From Euryodendron excelsum (lineage: Eukaryota > Streptophyta > Magnoliopsida > Ericales > Pentaphylacaceae), in the NCBI GenBank assembly GCA_033060915.1, contig CM065377.1, forward strand, positions 51,646,683 to 51,710,682: a DNA stretch of 64,000 bases, written 5' to 3'. Both the position numbers and the translations under genes were made by a program. The notes below the pieces were generated by a model that saw only the letters and a list, made by a program, of their open reading frames with translations, did not search any database and had not been told where the DNA came from. This document shows positions 50,001-61,110 of this stretch, in pieces (position 1 is the stretch's first letter; the number at the start of each line of letters is the position of its first letter).

Positions 50001-53000
50001 CCAATTTTCCAATCATTTGAGTCAAAGAAATGGGTTACCTACCCTTGCAGAAGTCAAATATAAAAAGTATATATGTATATTATGCATCGAAGACAATGTT
50101 GCGAGATCAACACTTGTGCACTCACAATAATCAATCTTCCCCCTTATCTAATCCAAAAACATATAAGCTTCCTTCTCCAACTTTGGTACCCTCACACCAC
50201 CATCCAACCACCTCCACCATCATCCCATACAAAGTATACCCCCACCCTTCCCCCATATGCTCTCTCATTTAATATACATATCAATACACACCAATACATG
50301 CATATATTTGTTTTCACATAGTAATATGGACATGTAGTCTAGATCCTTTTCTCTCTTATAGATTCCAACTAGAACTTGATTAAGCCAGCAATATCTTCAA
50401 ACGTTCCACCTCCAGCATCAATGCAGAAGTTGATTTTCTGTGGGATTTTGAAGTGAATCTTGATGGTAATTAGTTTGTAAGCAGTTGCCAGTGGATGAAC
50501 TTACCTTGAGTGTTGTTTTATGGGTTTCATTTGTTGTTTGTGAAGGAACACCATGGTCTTAGATTCTGTGGAACCCACAGGGTACTTCATTGCATTTATT
50601 TTCCTTTTTTTTAAGAGAAGAGATCTTCATATGTATTTTGATTCCAACAGATCCTTGGTTTTCCCCAAGGTATGTTGATATACATTTTTATACCTATACG
50701 TGTATATACATGTTCGAATATACATAAAAATGTATTTCATGTATGGTTTTGTTTTCCTAGTCTACTTTTCGAATTTCATTATCTCTGCAGATATGTGGGT
50801 AATTTGAGGATTGATTCATATTTATGGCAGGAGTAAATTGATTGTAGCTTTCGATGGGGGAGGTGGAGGTGGAGGCTAGTGTTGGTGGTTTGTCTTGGGT
50901 GAGGGACCTATTGCAAGATGTTGGTTATCCGTAACGGAGGGGTTGTGAAGGGGATGGTGGTGCTTTCATGGTTGATGGAGGCTTACATCCATTTAAGGGG
51001 ATAAGAGAAAGAGGGCTCAAGGCCAGCCATAGATGACATCCCAGAATGTGGTAGTCAGCTATGGACACTGTCACAGAAGGTGGTTCAGATTAGCCTTTTC
51101 TTTTTTAAATTTTTTAGTTGTAATTGACTGGTAGAATATCCCCTGAATTGCATTGACTTTTCATGGAAAAAAAGGTTTTTATTAGCCAATGTTATTAAAT
51201 TCTTGTGAAAGATAGATTTTTCTGTAATAGTAATGGTTTAGTGACAAGACTTATATGACGGTAATAGATGGCAACAGGAAAAGGAAGATGTCAAGGTCGC
51301 CAGACTTGGACAATTTGGCTGTGCAGATTGGAGAAGAGCGAGGCAGAACTGAATATTTTAATTTGAGGAAAATATAATATGTAAAGGGATAAAGTAGTCA
51401 AATAGCAATTCCCATAGACAACAGTCACCCACCAGGGGGTGGGGGGTGTTGCAGTGTTATCTCAGACACCCGAGGGGTTCCCGGCATAGTTTACCCTTCA
51501 ATGCAATAGAAACAATGATAAAGCTGTAACTTCAACCAAAGAGGAAGGGCATATAATTGCATGATGAGCTGTACAATACATCATTGGTACTAATACACAA
51601 CCAGAGTGTGTGTTCATATGAAATCAAAACCATATCACACATTACTTAGCCCATGCATCACATACACAGAAGATAAGTACTTAAGGAGGAAAAGAACCCT
51701 ACCAGCATGGGGGCTGTTTTAGCTGTCTCAGGTATTAAAGGAGAGGTTGTATCAGGTGCCTGAACTTCTTCACTATTTGATCTCTCTCTCCCTTCAAATC
51801 TCTCAACCAGAGTGCGCGTCCTTCCCTGTACAACAGCCACTGCCAAAAGAAGAATATTAAATGAATCAAATTTTATCCATGTGAACTTCCACACTAGATA
51901 TCATTTGAGAACAAACCTCCATTGACAAGTTTAACCGAATTTGTCCCTTCAGTGCCATTGAGGGACTCATTGCCTGAATGTAAGGAAAAAACAAATCAAC
52001 TTTATGAGCAATAAATAATATATAATCAAAAGCTCATAGGATACCAGGCAAAAGAAGAAATCAAATTTTGGACATATGTAGATACCAAGCTAAACAATCT
52101 TATATCCTTTGACAGAACCAACAATATTGAAATGAAATTGGAGTTCAAGAAATTGCTGTATGAAACAGAAAGTCTTGGAATTCAATAATATAGAAATGAA
52201 AATGGAGTTTAAGAAAATGCTGTCTTATTTTATCAGTCTTTCTTTAAGAATTTCAAACTAGAAGCAGAAGAAATGATGTTTTCAGAAAAACATAAGATTT
52301 TGAAACCAGTTTTGTCAAGCAATCTCCCCTTTCTTTCTGGAAATTTAAACGACTTTTTAAAACAGAACCAACATGATGCAAGTTCTAGGAAAAGTAATCT
52401 CAAAATACAGATTTGTTAATGGAGTTGGCAAAGAATTTGTGGATTTCATTTTTTAGAAAATCTCAGAAGTCAATAATGTAAACACATGCTTTATCATGTA
52501 GAATGCAGGGTAGTTAAGAAGCAGAGCATTCATAATTTCAGCCATGGCTAAAATGGACCTAGAGATTGATGTGTGGCCAGACAGAAAGAGCATAATTATA
52601 AAAAATAAATAAACAAATAAATAAGAAGGTAAAGGTAGCATCAATTGCTGTAAGAGTTTTTATGCAAGCTGCATAGAAGACCAAAATCGTTGCCTATGTA
52701 AAGAGCAATTAAGGTCAGCAGAAGGTGCTATCAGATATAGAGCAGAATGGAGATCATGGAGTTGTAGCCAAATGTAAATTTTTGGGACAAGACTCTATAA
52801 AGTGGAGTGGAGAGACAAAAATTACTAATTCGAAACAATGCAACAAATAAACAAGGGGAGTAATTAGACAGCAAAAGAAAAGGAGTAGTTAGAAAGTGCA
52901 TAAAATGACATGTAAAGATATTGCACTGCAGTCTGCAGTGGAGGAACAAAAACACTAACAGTATTCTTGATTAGATGGTGTCTGGGGTGATAAAGCTTTT

Positions 53001-56000
53001 TCAAACTTCTGTGCAGCACTCTTGAAATTCAAATGCTTTTCCCTAGAGGTTTCTCTAGCACCATCATCTGCTACAAGCCTGTCATGGAAGCTTGGATACA
53101 CTGCAGTGTCATCACTTGTTTTGCTAATAGATTCAGATTCAATGGGCACTGACAGCCTCTCCATATCAAATTTGGTAGCAGATTGCCTCCGTGTATGAGG
53201 TGGCTTGAGTGACACACCAGTGCTGGCCCTCGCAGAGATAATAGATTCTCTTCTAGAATTGGCCGAGTCTTTTCCCTCAGGACTGTCCCGAGTTACAACA
53301 CTAGGTACAATGAAGGATTTAGTATTTGTTTGCCCAATAGCTTTCGCATGCACACCAACTGCAGGAGCTTGCTTCAGGGTTGGTAGATTATTGATTTCCT
53401 TAGAATCAGAAGACGATACAACCTTAGAAGAGGTATAAGACCCAACTCTTTTTGAAGCTACTGGATTTCCACCTGCAGCTTTACATGGAATAGGATGTTA
53501 GAGGAAATAGAAAATACTAGTGGAAGCAAAATCGAGACACGAAACTATACAGAATTCGTAGGGTATCCAAATAAGATCCCAACTTGAGCAACTAAGTAAA
53601 AATAAAACAGTCAAACCTGTTTTAGGCCTAGGCATGCACATAACATACGTGCAAGCTCAACCTACCCAGTCAAAATAACCCAGAAATCAGCCCAGTTGCA
53701 ACTTTTTCGCAATTTTATTTATCTATCTTTTTTGGTGCATAAGAATCGATATGCAGATAGGCTACCACACACATCTGCCAAGGAGCATTGCCCCTCAGCA
53801 CCACACAACCATCTGCTGGCGACCCCCTTGCACCTATGTTAGGACCGAAATTTAGGTCCCACCACATGCTCTGGGCACTAAATAGTAGGTTCAGCCCACC
53901 GCACAGCTATAGAGACTTGAATCCAAGCATTGAGCAAGGAAATCCAAGTTCTTATCCACTGAAATCCAAGTTTTTCATAATAGCTCAGCTGAACCAAGAT
54001 CAACTTAAATTTGCCCTGAGAATCAGGGTTGACTGGACCCTCAACTTTTAATCAGCTGTTAACTCAGGGTGGAGAGAGAGTTGTCTGGCTAGACCAGATC
54101 AACTTTCAGCCTCGACTGGTCAACACAATCCTCCTGGTTGATCGAGTTGACAGACTAGAAACAAGTATGTCTCTGAAACCAGTAGAGTCCATACCTAAAT
54201 ATAAGGGACTGACTGGAAAATATATCAAACAGTAAAAGCAGATAATGAAGGAATATGGAGGCAACACAGAAGGAATGAAATTAAATGCCAATAATTTCTA
54301 ACGACAGAAACACTTTGTATTATAATTCCACTGAATGGGAAGATGCAAACATTTTATGTACATACATACATACATACATACATACATACATACTCTCTCT
54401 CTCACTCTCTCTCGTAAAAAGGAATATAATATCAATAACAGCAATATACCACAATCCCAAAGATATGGATACATGAACGGACATGTTGCAAGATATTGAT
54501 ATTGTTAAGAACAATTAGAGAAACTAATATGAACTTATAAATACAATGTGTAATACTGATATACCAAGGCCTTGAAAATATGCTATATAGATGGATATAT
54601 CACAAAGTCATTAGATGTTTCATTCCCGGGTTGTGGGGGATGGTGGGGACACAAACTGATTCTTTTTTCGTTTTTTTATAAGTAACAGAAGATCAAATCA
54701 CAAATACAGAAGATGTTTCATCCCCGGGTTGCATGTTTTGTCCCCCAGGGGGGGGTTGTGCCATGGTGTATGAGTTGTGGTGGTGGGGACACAAACTGAT
54801 TCTTCTTTCTTTTTTTCCAAAAGTAACAGAAGATCAGATCATCCTGTCCCAACCTCTGAATCTGCATCCCATACTGCCAATACATGAATTGGTATAAATA
54901 AGAACAATATCCAAACATAATGACATTTTTGGGTAAGCCCCGATTAAACTTACTGTCCACATATATATTTTTTATTTCTTTACTCTCATAATCTGGAGAC
55001 TGGCAGCGCACACTTGAAGAGGTCCTTCTATGACTCCCTACTTTTGCTAAAGGACTTTCCTGGAGATCATATTTCTGCTCAGAGTGGCTATTTTGCTCAG
55101 GTACAGAACCAGCCCCATATGGCTCAATAAGCTGACAAAAAGGAAACACGTGGACTTGAGGAAAAAGGTAAGCAGAATTTAAGATGCAAAGGGAGAAAAA
55201 AAAAGCTTTTAAGTGACATAAAAAGAATAATCAAAAGAGATAAAAAGAACTAGATGAAGGCAACTACCGAAATATCTGCTGCCCAAACTGCAACAGAGTT
55301 CCGATAATACGAGCAACCTAAGAGTTTCCCATCATGGATACAGAGGTCACCTAGCATTGACCATCCCATATCCACAGCGTCATGACAAATTACAGGCTCC
55401 CATGAATAAACCTGCGATTCAAGGGGCACGGACATGTAAAGACTACTTTCTTTTCCCAAACCAAATCCTAAACTTACAAAGTGAATGAGATCAGAACCTT
55501 TAAACAATCATCCAATCCGCAAAACAGGGTTCTCCCATCTGGGTGAAAGGTAATTGATCGTACACCTGTAGCCTGGAAAAGGAAAAAAGAAACAAGAAAA
55601 TTGTAAAAAAGATTGCATTTCTAACCTCTAGCAGTGAACTCAACAACTTGCCTACACAATTTTTTGTTGAAAAAATAAAAAATCAATGCTTTATAACACT
55701 TTTAATAGGTAATCCATAAATATCAACTTCAAAAAGCTTAAATATTCAATGAGTTTAGAATCAAACAAGCCCAGGTACCTCTGGTCTAGCAGATCCAATC
55801 AGTTCAAAGGTCTCCAAATCCCAAAATTTCACTGTCCTGTCTGCTGAACCTGGAAAATAGCTCACACATCACTACATTTTACCAGAGAAATAAATTGAAA
55901 TAAGAAGCCTTAGAGGACAAATGAGGCAGAAAATCCTATATTTGAGGCATGTTGACATACTATGTGCACTCACCAACTTAGGAACCAATCACAACACAAA

Positions 56001-59000
56001 ATAAAAGGCTGCCAATTTCCATAAAATTGTTAGATGATATGTGAAAAGCCATAACACGTGATACATAACTGAATAGATGATTATTGCATTCAGAACAATA
56101 TGTATGCCACCCAACTACCAGTAGTAGCAAACAGCTCACCATCATAGGATTCCCCCCCCACAAAACAAAAAAAAAAAAACACAAAACAAAAATGAAAAAA
56201 TCTCCTCCCTCTTCCTTTTTGGTAAGAGCGGCTATTGGATTTTCCCTGTTTGCTAATTTGCAAATGACGACAATGAAATTCAAAGAGAAACAATGGTGTT
56301 TGGAATTATGGTAATTATTAAGCACAGAATAAATGAAAAGAAGCATAATATCAAACACAACCTGAAAATTGCACATCCTAACTCACTAGATATGTGAATA
56401 TTCGTCAAAAACAGCAAAAAACAAAAGTAGTTGTCAACAAGAAGTGTTTCTTGTACTGATCTAAATTCCAGAGTGCACTGCCCTTGAATCATAAGGCACT
56501 ATGGTTTCATTTTTAAGTATCTCCAGAAATCAAATTTAACAATGCTTGCAAAAAATGACAATTTCAGTTCAAATTACAGTGTCCACTGCAGCGCTCTTAC
56601 TTATCAGTTTATCAGATCCCAATTACCATCACCATCACCCTTCCACAAATAGTTGACACTTCCAGACAAAATCATGTGAGATCCAGATCACAGTGATCTG
56701 AACCAAAATGCAAGTACTCACACATGCATATGCAAATGACGTATGTATGTATTGTGTATTAGTGTATGTTATAATACTGAAAGAGACCCCAAAACATATC
56801 TATATAAGACATACACATACTTATCAATATATACAGGTACATGTTGATATAAATATAACTATAAACGAGGAATCCCAATTATTGATAGGATGCCTAAATT
56901 GTGTCACAACTCCTTAGTCAATCCAAGTTCAATGGTATTCGTGATCTTTGCATAAAACATATTGCACAGGATAAACAACATGCCATATGTTGCAATAATG
57001 CATAGAAAAAGTATGAATCTAATTTCAACATCTTAACTGGTACAACCATACAAGGAATCCAAGAAGAAAGGATGGGAAAATCTAAAGAGGAAGATGTGTA
57101 CAATTAAACCCACAATAAATCAATATCACTCAGCAAGGAGGCCTAAAGGGGGACACCAACAAATTGGAGCCAGGTACTCACCTGTTGCCAAAAGGAACTC
57201 AAAGGGATGGAAATCTATGGATCGAATATGTCCTTCATGGAACTTAAAATCATGCAAGAGCTTTCCAGCAGTTAGGTCCCAGACCTGTCCAAACATACAG
57301 GGGATCATGATCAAAACAATTAAAAGAAAGCTGATTTCAAGCTGAACTGCCAACAGCAACTCCGGAATTACCTTGACAACATTATCAAATCCACCAGATA
57401 CTACCCAGCGACCATCAGGAGTGAATTTTATGGTACTAATTCCCCGAGTATGACCCTTGTACGTGTGAATGCATCCTTTCTTTCTGATATCCCAGATCTT
57501 TAGATTAGTATCCATTGCGCCAGAGGCAAAAAATTCACCAAATGGATGGAATTCAACAGCAGTGCAATTGGATCTGTGTCCAGTAAGAGTGCGAACCACT
57601 ACACTTCAAGAGTAATAACAACTAGATTAGGACAAGCCACCTACCAATTATAATTACAGAAGACAGATACTCCAGGTAAACTACTCACAAATCAGGAATC
57701 CAGATTAACCCAGAGAGAAAACGACTAGTTTATGAGATATACATATTAAACATGATGTTTCAAAATGCAAATTTAATGAGTACTGAATTCTGTATTTCAC
57801 AAAAATGAAATCATGTAGCACTGTCTTCAATCCAGGACTCAACTTTTATTGACGTAATGAAGAACAAAGCAACTTACTCTTTGTTTCTTCCAAATCCCAC
57901 AACTTTATGACACCAGCAGAAGCTCCAGCAAGCACTAAAACCTCTTTTGAATCAAATGTTACAGATTCCACTGGACTCGCATGACCACATAGGCTCTGGA
58001 CAAAGCACAAGAAAGACAACCTTATTCCATCATATAAAGTAACCACAGCTGCGTAAGGCATGACAACATATCATAGTATCTTTCAAATACCAAAGCTGAC
58101 AAACACAATGAAATAATTAATGATGCAACAAAAGGGAGTACGTTAAGGTGATTTATCCATATTGTGCCCAAGAGCTGAATGCACATAAATTCAGCATAAA
58201 ATAAAATCTATAAAATGAATGCACAGTTATTGAAGTTGCATGAACTATATTGCACGCCTCTCAACAAGAAATACCTTGAATTTCCCAACATTTTATTCCT
58301 ATATTTCGTTAAGCCAATGAAGTCAGAAGAATGTCACAACTGTATCTCACTAGGTCCTCAAAGTCATCTAAATAGCTTAAATATTTCGCAAAACTCCAAA
58401 ACTGGTCACGCAATTTCTGAATTACTCGATAACTGAGAGCCCATAGTTGGCTTCTTGCCACACATCCCTTCTTACCTGCAGATTATTTTGGAAATTTTTT
58501 CCAAACTATATCCAATATTTTCCTAATCAGCAATTATGCCAATACAAAATTTCCAATTCTATCAATTTACTTACAAGTTACAACACAATGCACATCAAGC
58601 ACACCTCCAAGAAGCTATAAAATCAAAACTAATCATACTGTATCATAAATCCAACGCCAAATACCAAGCACGAACTCACCATTAAAGACACTGGCTTGCC
58701 AATCGACCAAAGATTCACTTTTTGATCATCCCCACCGGTAACGAAAAGTCGACGCGTCTTCTTCCCAATATTAAAACAGTTCACACTCCCCGAATGAGCC
58801 ACGAACTCCTCTATTTTCAGTACAGTCAAGAAAACAAATGGATCAAATAAAAATATAACAAAACTGAACCAATCAGTTAAGCATCCAAGCTCAAAAACTC
58901 TATCCTCCGTTTGCTTGCCAAGAAAATGCAGGAACAAGAAAACAAAAAATAAAGCCCTGAACCTCAAATTTTCCTAGTAACACCCAAACCTGTTAAATCC

Positions 59001-59278
59001 AACTACCTCAATCAGCTGAGCTAAATTCGAGTAAAAAGATAAGCTGTTAAACTTTTTGTTTTTTCTCTAGTTTCTCTGGGGTTTGTTCCTCAGCTTTCTC
59101 GGCAACGTGCCGGAGGGAAAACATACATTTTCCAAGATGGCTGAACTAGAGTAGTTCAGATCATACAGAAGTAACAGAAATGAGAAAACCCCTACAATTA
59201 GATCAAGAACTCGAAAAAGAGAGTCATTGTGAGCTAGCAATTTCAAAGGATACGCAATTTATATCCTCGCTTCGCCAT
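44009..59278 (-). CDS. KTN80: Katanin p80 WD40-repeat subunit B1 homologue, 781 aa
   Basis: KTN80 is the targeting subunit of katanin, which with the p60 AAA ATPase severs cortical microtubules. Eighteen exons join in phase: 59254-59278, 58680-58810, 57878-57995, 57372-57598, 57182-57284, 55779-55849, 55498-55572, 55268-55411, 54954-55131, 52960-53478, 51917-51973, 51703-51839, 47476-47601, 46957-47031, 46728-46840, 45771-45887, 45580-45648 and 44009-44069. The N-terminal WD40 propeller (about 8-300) begins MAKRGYKLQEFVAHSGSVN and shows GH...WD repeats: KLWDLEE, KIWDIRKKG, KVWDLTAG, KFWDLET. A serine-rich linker (299-595) follows, then the p60-binding con80 domain (about 600-781; HDVFLSTLRSRLTKLQVVRH, ECCNQCFIQLQKIQKILP), ending GGLLAKCARELNLVLQDS. 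WDIR at 127-130 is a DDB1-binding (DWD) type motif. Exon 12 must start at the upstream AG (51840); the AG 14 bases downstream breaks the frame. Length is close to the shorter plant paralogues. Confidence 0.97.
44396..44880. mobile_element. Element with GACAC-rich ends in KTN80 intron 17
   Basis: The left part has GAGATATGAGACAG, CAGACACAACGACAC and GGTCATGGACACGGCATG. The right part has GTGTCCAACACGAACACGG. Such GGACACGG-rich blocks also bound the element at 47799-48777 in intron 12. This suggests two copies of one element family within the gene. Exact ends were not fixed. Confidence 0.4.
47131..47382. repeat. 128-bp tandem duplication in KTN80 intron 13
   Basis: Copy one begins at 47131 and copy two at 47259. 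They agree except for four substitutions over about 124 aligned bases, for example AATGTTCTGGCAATGAAGG against AATGTTCTAGCAATGAAGG. The 5' end of copy one lies about 100 bases upstream (plus-strand sense) of exon 14's acceptor side, so both copies sit fully within the intron. Confidence 0.9.
47799..48777. mobile_element. Outer TIR-like element split by a younger insertion (KTN80 intron 12)
   Basis: The left end reads CCATGGATACGGACATGCCG. The right end, read on the minus strand, begins CCTTGGGTGCCGTGTCTGTG, and the two resemble each other imperfectly. The right end carries GACACGTGTCAGGGGTGTG. The MITE at 47888-48442 lies inside it. The outer ends are inferred from similarity alone. Confidence 0.45.
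47888..48442. mobile_element. MITE with ~110-bp terminal inverted repeats, 555 bp
   Basis: The left arm (47888-47997) runs GAGTTAATTACACTTTGCAC and includes GACCTTCACTTTTATTTGTA and GCCCTTACACTTCTAATTTG. The right arm, read on the minus strand from 48442, gives GGGCTAATTATACTTTGCAC with the same internal blocks. The arms are about 85-90 percent alike by eye. Long TIRs and possible 9-bp flanks (ATGTTGTCA and ATTTTTTGA, 6 of 9 identical) suggest a Mutator-like MITE. There is no coding capacity. Confidence 0.8.
49800..51650. other. Remainder of KTN80 intron 12, no recognised exon
   Basis: Intron 12 is 4.1 kb (47602-51702). Besides the TIR elements, this part has a GC-richer patch at 50840-51080 with GGAGGTGGAGG-like runs. 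It could be a fragment of another gene or element, but no open frame with splice sites fits. Confidence 0.4.
54359..54414. repeat. Compound (CATA)n-(CT)n microsatellite
   Basis: About nine CATA units pass directly into a CT-rich run in KTN80 intron 9. Confidence 0.9.
54614..54838. repeat. Imperfect tandem duplication in KTN80 intron 9
   Basis: The series AGATGTTTCATTCCCGGGTTG, GGTGGGGACACAAACTGATT and AAGTAACAGAAGATCA (54614-54695) recurs from 54711 to 54838 with about 30 extra bases in the middle of the second copy. Confidence 0.8.
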
Positions 59279-59660
59279 TTCCAACAGAACTCCGACTCCG
59301 AAACGGAAACGCGTTCAACGGACTGAAACGCCGTCGTCTTGGTCTTCGTCGTCGTCGTTGTGGTGATGATGAGGCGAGACGCAGTTGAATCCAGGCCCAC
59401 CAATGTGAGGAATTGAAATTCGCAAAGACGATAGATTCTATCTCTATATATCCCTACATATATGTATAGCTTCTACACGTATAGGTTTCGAAATCCACCG
59501 AGAAAGATAGGAATTGAATTCAGAATTCAGAGATTCTAGAGAGAGAGAGAGAGAGGGAGAGAGAGTTGAGACTTTTCGCTTCTTATAAGATACACGTCTG
59601 GTAAGAATCATGCTTTGTTAGAGAGAGAGAGAGAGAGAGAGAGAACACGGCACTGGAATT
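59279..59660 (-). promoter_or_regulatory. Probable promoter and 5' leader of KTN80
   Basis: The minus strand upstream of the ATG holds a (GAC)n-like stretch (59338-59360), then CT-rich runs at 59538-59566 and 59622-59642, typical of plant core promoters. A start-stop uORF, ATG (59459-59457) followed by TAG (59456-59454), is the only upstream ATG that I found between 59279 and about 59560. Whether it lies in the transcript depends on the unmapped start site. Confidence 0.4.
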
Positions 59661-60165
59661 TGAGAATTGAGGACAGTGCTCCACTGCTCTTACTCTTTTT
59701 CGGACGAAATTACCCCTCTACTGTTTTTCAGTGAGATGAAATTACCAAAATGGCCTTGTTCATCATATTTTCTGACTTACCAACCATAGAATTTTTGTTT
59801 TTTCATTATTATTATAATTCTGGGTGATGTGTTGCGGAAACACCTCCAACCACCAAACCCCTAAACCAGTTCTAGTGGTGAAGGTTTATTTTTCTTTTTG
59901 GGCTCCATTGAACAATTAGTGGGTTAGGAATTCATGATTAATTAATATAATTTCTCAAGTATATACTATAGAAACGTTTATAATTAAGTTAACATTTTTC
60001 TTTTTGTTAGAAAGTTGGTTGGGAACTGGGTTTTTATAATATTTTTTTTTTTTTGGAAAAAGAAATTTGAAGTCTTCATTCAACCATCAACATCATAATA
60101 TTAATATTGTTGAAACCAAATCGCCATTAATTTTGTACCATTCAGATGGAAACTGCAGTGGTCGA

Positions 60166-60206
60166 GATTAGGCGGTTTGATAAATTGTATAATCTGCCGC
60201 CTAATC
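60166..60206. repeat. Inverted repeat, 10-bp perfect arms, 21-base loop
   Basis: GATTAGGCGG (60166-60175) is the exact reverse complement of CCGCCTAATC (60197-60206). It has no T-run after it and no nearby gene, so it is more likely a relic of an element than a regulator. Confidence 0.6.
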
Positions 60207-61034
60207 AGTTAACGTGTGATTAATGGTCAATCGTCGATTGATGGTGTCTAACTTAATTGAGACCCACCAACTGATGGTGGATTCAAATTGAGGTGGCTAC
60301 CATCAGTCACAAATGAAAGTAGCAGAACTCAGTGTAGAAAAAAGATTTTACACTATAAAAGTTAAAGTTAAAAGTCGGTAAAAAGTTTACATTCCAACGC
60401 CCCCAGGTGGAAAGCAAATTGATAAGATGGGATAAGTGTATAACATTAGTTCTCAAGAGCTTATGGGAATTGTCAATTGAAAGCCTCCGTATACGGTAAC
60501 ATTAAAAAATAAAGTATGTCAGATTAAATATATCCTGACCAAAAAAAGAAAACCTAAAAATTTAATAATCACCAATATGGTTAAAAATGATTTAGATTAT
60601 GAAAAAGACTAAAGAATTAAACTTTTAGCTGTGTTTTGGCCAATTGTCATCACATTTTGATTTAAGTTTTTTTTTTGTTAGTGTGATACTATATTTGATA
60701 TTTTTTTAAAGAGATGTATCATAAGTTTTGAGTAGAGTGCCATAGCCAATGGATATTGCTACTAGGACCACTTGTCAGAGAGTCTTTCTTACTAATTTTG
60801 TAAGCCATTTTTTATTTTACACCAACTGAAATTTTGGATGGATCTGGCCATTTCAAGCTCATATGGGTTAAAAAATATGTTCATTAACTCAATGTGGTAA
60901 AAATCTACAGAAAGAAAATTTTAGCCTATGTTAGTTGCACTTTCAATCTTGGTACAATCTTAAAGTTACTTTATCTTTTGTGACTTGAATATTACAATTT
61001 AAAATACAAAAACAATATTTTCACAAGCGAGAAT

Positions 61035-61110
61035 AAAATTTCATACACCTGACCATCTCCAGATCCTGCAATGGCAGGAGACTCATGAGCTGAGCTGCAT
61101 CAGCTTTTGG
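61035..61110 (+). mobile_element. SINE 3'-end-like fragment
   Basis: CCAGATCCTGCAATGGCAGG resembles the block at about 27990 (CCAGACCCTGCAATGGTGCA). The two may be remains of one SINE family. No poly(A) tail or TSD was identified. Confidence 0.3.

Noticed and set aside
53478..57372. Frameshift or gene break in KTN80
   Set aside because: An apparent phase clash at exon 12 vanished once the upstream acceptor at 51840 was used; all 18 exons are in phase.
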